A DNA stretch of 8,172 nt. Origin: Alphaproteobacteria bacterium (GTDB taxonomy: Bacteria > Pseudomonadota > Alphaproteobacteria > RF32 > CAG-239). A program made the translations under genes and the position numbers. Shown piece by piece: positions 7,035 to 8,172 of this stretch. The DNA lies in assembly GCA_017964705.1 (NCBI GenBank), contig JAGCRL010000270.1:1-8172 (forward strand), read 5' to 3'. The notes under the pieces are model-generated. The model was not told the DNA's origin. It saw nothing but the letters and a program-made list of their open reading frames with translations, and ran no database searches. Numbering within the stretch: the stretch's first letter is position 1; the number at the start of each line of letters is the position of its first letter.

Positions 7035-7039
7035 AATCT
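6956..7039 (-). repeat. 84-bp direct repeat encoding the shared signal peptide, copy 1
   Basis: This copy is identical base for base to 8089-8172. It covers 5 bases before the ATG, all 26 codons of the signal peptide region and one base of codon 27. The first mismatch is at 6955 versus 8088. The two genes show no obvious similarity beyond it. Homologous exchange between the copies would join the front of one gene to the body of the other. Confidence 0.97.
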
Positions 7040-7064
7040 TTGTTTTTATATGTTAATGATAAAA

Positions 7065-7093
7065 TATATATTTCCACAAAAAACGTATGAAAA
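7065..7093 (-). promoter_or_regulatory. Weak candidate promoter for cassette gene 1
   Basis: On the minus strand TTTTCA (7088-7093), a 17-base spacer and TATATA (7065-7070) form a poor sigma70 pair. The overlapping TATATTTT (7061-7068) is one base off the Bacteroidetes -7 consensus TAnnTTTG, with only a T run where the -33 TTTG would be. Either reading is low confidence, and it overlaps the small plus-strand frame. Confidence 0.25.
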
Positions 7094-7152
7094 AGTTCTT
7101 GAAAAACCATAGACACCTGATAGCCACCCCATACAAACGGACTAACTTCTAA
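7087..7152 (+). CDS. Possible 21-residue peptide or collapsed cassette remnant
   Basis: This plus-strand frame, opposite to its neighbours, starts MKKFLKNHRH and ends PYKRTNF-stop. Its first five residues match the start of both cassette proteins. Its last 12 bases are identical to the 3' tail motif after the 341-residue gene, and 7139-7157 matches the tail after the 269-residue gene in 17 of 19 bases. It has no Shine-Dalgarno and no hairpin follows. It may be a cassette whose body was lost, a leader peptide, or an accidental frame carrying a stray 3' motif. The nucleotide spelling of MKKFL differs from the 84-bp repeat, so the N-terminal match alone is weak; the tail match is the stronger evidence. 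Confidence 0.25.
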   Translation: MKKFLKNHRHLIATPYKRTNF

Positions 7153-7157
7153 TACTT
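7139..7157 (+). repeat. Shared 3' tail motif, inverted third copy
   Basis: GGACTAACTTCTAATACTT on the plus strand matches the minus-strand tail after the 269-residue gene (GGACCAAGTTCTAATACTT, 7335-7353) in 17 of 19 bases, and shares 12 identical bases with the tail at 6002-6013. In frame it reads TNF-stop versus TKF-stop, so the two differences are conservative at codon level. Unlike the other two copies it lacks a hairpin downstream. Confidence 0.55.
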
Positions 7158-7291
7158 CTACAATAATTCATCACATAATCATACTTTTTTGACACATCTA
7201 ATATACCATTTTTATTTTTATTTTTCAAGCACTTTTTTCTATTTTCTGTCTACTTGACTCTGTGTTTCTTAAAATTAGACTTTAAAAACAG

Positions 7292-7334
7292 AGAAGCAGA
7301 GAAGCAAGGGTAACCCCCTCACAACTCTGCTTCT
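7292..7334 (-). terminator. Terminator hairpin of the 269-residue protein gene (cassette 3' flank, copy 2)
   Basis: On the minus strand a 10-bp lower stem (AGAAGCAGAG with CTCTGCTTCT), two U-U mismatches and a 7-bp upper stem (GTGAGGG with CCCTTGC, two G-U pairs) close a GGTTA loop, followed by CTGTTTTTAAAG. The G-U pairs form only in minus-strand RNA. The upper stem and loop match the hairpin at 5963-5996, while the lower stem differs in sequence but still pairs. A GAGAAGCA direct doublet (7291-7306) allows a shifted pairing. Confidence 0.8.
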
Positions 7335-7340
7335 AAGTAT

Positions 7341-7376
7341 TAGAACTTGGTCCCAAACTAGAACTTGGTCTTTATC
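7341..7376 (-). repeat. 18-base tandem duplication across the stop codon of cassette gene 2
   Basis: TAGAACTTGGTC occurs at 7341-7352 and 7359-7370 on the plus strand, 18 bases apart. On the coding strand the gene ends ACC AAG TTC TAG, then reads on in the same frame as TTT GGG ACC AAG TTC TAA. The stop context TKF-stop is therefore present twice in frame, the second copy belonging to the shared 3' flank. Confidence 0.85.
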
Positions 7377-8167
7377 GGGACCTTAATGCCCATCTGAGCA
7401 TACGGCCCGATATTGTGCCAATTCTGATGGTCGTTTTTCAGGTGGCTTACATAGGGTTGGAGGATACCTCCTACCTCTACCACCGCGGCCACCTTGCCGA
7501 GGGAGATGTTGCCCCTGAGGAACAGTTTGCCTGATGCCCCCATGTTCCATGAGCGTACCTCGGCACCCTTAATGTCTGAACGACAATGGGTATAACCCCA
7601 CGCTCCGCCGATGGCGAGTGAGGAACTATTTTTTAAAGCTCCTTGGGCAACTTTCCACATACCTGCCACGTAGGCTGAATATGTGAAATAGTTTTCATCA
7701 GACATCGCCCCTTCGGGATAAGGAGCCATAGATGCGCCACCCTGAACTTCAAAGCCAAAGTGGCAGGTTTCATACCCTATGGCAAGAGTGCCAATAGGAT
7801 TGAACTGGTGCTCCTTATGGAGCCAATCTGCACCAGCTTCGAGAACAACATACAACCCGTGCCTGTAATCGCCCTGGAAATCATGATGCGGGGTAAGATA
7901 CACCTGTGTTTCCCCAGAGAGATACTCCTTTTTGGTCTGTAAGGAAATATCTTTTGTACGCTCTCGCACAAAGACTGTCTGGTCGTTTGTCTCGTACGTA
8001 ATAACGACCGCTCTGTCGTTCTGCTTCTGCACCTTTGACACCTCTGCTGGAGCTTCTGCGGGGGTAACGAACTGAGGCTCAACGCCTCTTACATTCTGAG
8101 CATTCACTCCCACCTGGAGAGTGATTGCAACCATCAGGACGATGGTTTTGAAAAGAAATTTTTTCAT
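7358..8167 (-). CDS. Secreted protein with likely outer-membrane beta-barrel (cassette 2)
   Basis: The family of this 269-residue protein was not recognised. The signal peptide is identical to that of the gene at 6009-7034, with cleavage probably after A23 (VNAQ). Residues about 27-100 are polar and probably periplasmic or surface-exposed (an Ala/Pro/Glu-rich stretch, then NDRAVVITYE). Residues 104-266 show about eight amphipathic strands (for example GLYVVLEAGADWL, IGTLAIGYETCHFGFEVQGG and GPYAQMGIKVPI), ending in the aromatic F269, as is usual for barrels recognised by the BAM machinery. There is no alignable similarity to the neighbouring protein after residue 26, although domain order is alike. 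The gene ends in TAG, 18 bases before a second in-frame TKF-stop. The ATG is 5 bases from the window edge, so its promoter and ribosome binding site are not visible. Location in the outer membrane is inferred. Confidence 0.8.
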   Translation of the reverse strand: MKKFLFKTIVLMVAITLQVGVNAQNVRGVEPQFVTPAEAPAEVSKVQKQNDRAVVITYETNDQTVFVRERTKDISLQTKKEYLSGETQVYLTPHHDFQGDYRHGLYVVLEAGADWLHKEHQFNPIGTLAIGYETCHFGFEVQGGASMAPYPEGAMSDENYFTYSAYVAGMWKVAQGALKNSSSLAIGGAWGYTHCRSDIKGAEVRSWNMGASGKLFLRGNISLGKVAAVVEVGGILQPYVSHLKNDHQNWHNIGPYAQMGIKVPIKTKF

Positions 8168-8172
8168 AATCT
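8089..8172 (-). repeat. 84-bp direct repeat encoding the shared signal peptide, copy 2
   Basis: This copy is identical to 6956-7039 and reaches the last base of the window, so the repeat may extend further upstream of the gene and more cassettes may follow to the right. Confidence 0.97.

Larger units (their letters stand above)
7040..7291. other. AT-rich spacer between the two cassette genes
   Basis: This spacer of about 250 bases is much more AT-rich than the two genes it separates. It holds a possible promoter for the 341-residue gene (7065-7093) and a 21-codon plus-strand frame ending in the shared 3' tail motif (7087-7152). From 7160 to 7290 there are only A/T-rich runs, and no further gene, RNA or repeat was seen there. 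Confidence 0.6.

Noticed and set aside
6504..7112. A long plus-strand reading frame of about 200 codons opposite the 341-residue gene
   Set aside because: It lies antisense over a gene with a clear signal peptide and barrel pattern, has no ribosome binding site or promoter, and its product shows no recognisable domain. It is most likely a by-product of the coding strand.
7291..7306. Doubled GAGAAGCA as the start of a CRISPR or tandem-repeat array
   Set aside because: There are only two 8-base copies with no spacer. They are explained as part of one arm of the terminator hairpin.
5963..7334. Integron-like attC sites: hairpins after each cassette gene
   Set aside because: The hairpins lack the paired RYYYAAC and GTTRRRY core sites, are followed by T-tracts, and no integrase is visible. 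Their form is that of terminators, although a recombination role for the conserved apex is not excluded.
6009..8172. Diversity-generating retroelement or invertible-promoter switch
   Set aside because: No reverse transcriptase, template repeat with adenine-specific changes, recombinase or flanking inverted repeats around a promoter are visible in the window.

Overview
The window splits into two parts. Positions 1 to about 5935 are AT-rich chromosomal DNA holding six genes. Guanylate kinase, ribosomal protein S1, LptG and cysteine synthase look most like those of a low-GC Gram-negative alphaproteobacterium, possibly one of the AT-rich gut lineages. This is judged from protein style only. Positions of about 5940 to 8172 hold two clearly more GC-rich genes for secreted proteins, separated by an AT-rich spacer. 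They have Bacteroidetes-like features: signal peptides ending NAQ, and no Shine-Dalgarno sequence. They may be a transferred segment, a genuine but unusual host locus, or an assembly join.

Left part. gmk, cysK and lptG form a tight minus-strand operon with gaps of 1 and 12 bases. A short-chain dehydrogenase/reductase gene diverges from gmk and ends in an intrinsic terminator. rpsA follows on the plus strand. Its leader has a strong -35 box, a GC-rich hairpin followed by seven T residues, and no Shine-Dalgarno sequence. rpsA converges on a small gene for an exported 92-residue protein of unknown function, and the two share a bidirectional terminator. The small gene has a good promoter overlapped by an AT-rich palindrome.

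Right part. Two minus-strand genes encode 341- and 269-residue proteins, each with a signal peptide and a C-terminal region of amphipathic strands resembling a small outer-membrane beta-barrel. Their first 26 codons plus adjacent bases (84 bp) are identical at the DNA level, yet the mature proteins show no obvious similarity. Each gene is followed by the same 3' arrangement: a TTCTAA motif, exactly 5 bases, then a hairpin with a conserved apex and a changed lower stem. The real stop codons lie at or just before this shared 3' flank. A third copy of the 3' motif lies in the spacer on the opposite strand, at the end of a 21-codon reading frame that also begins MKKFL.

The right part therefore reads as an array of cassettes: constant signal peptide, variable exported body, constant 3' hairpin. 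It could allow domain swapping of surface proteins, and it runs off the right edge of the window. This is the most interesting content here. No recombinase, reverse transcriptase, CRISPR array, tRNA or rRNA was seen.
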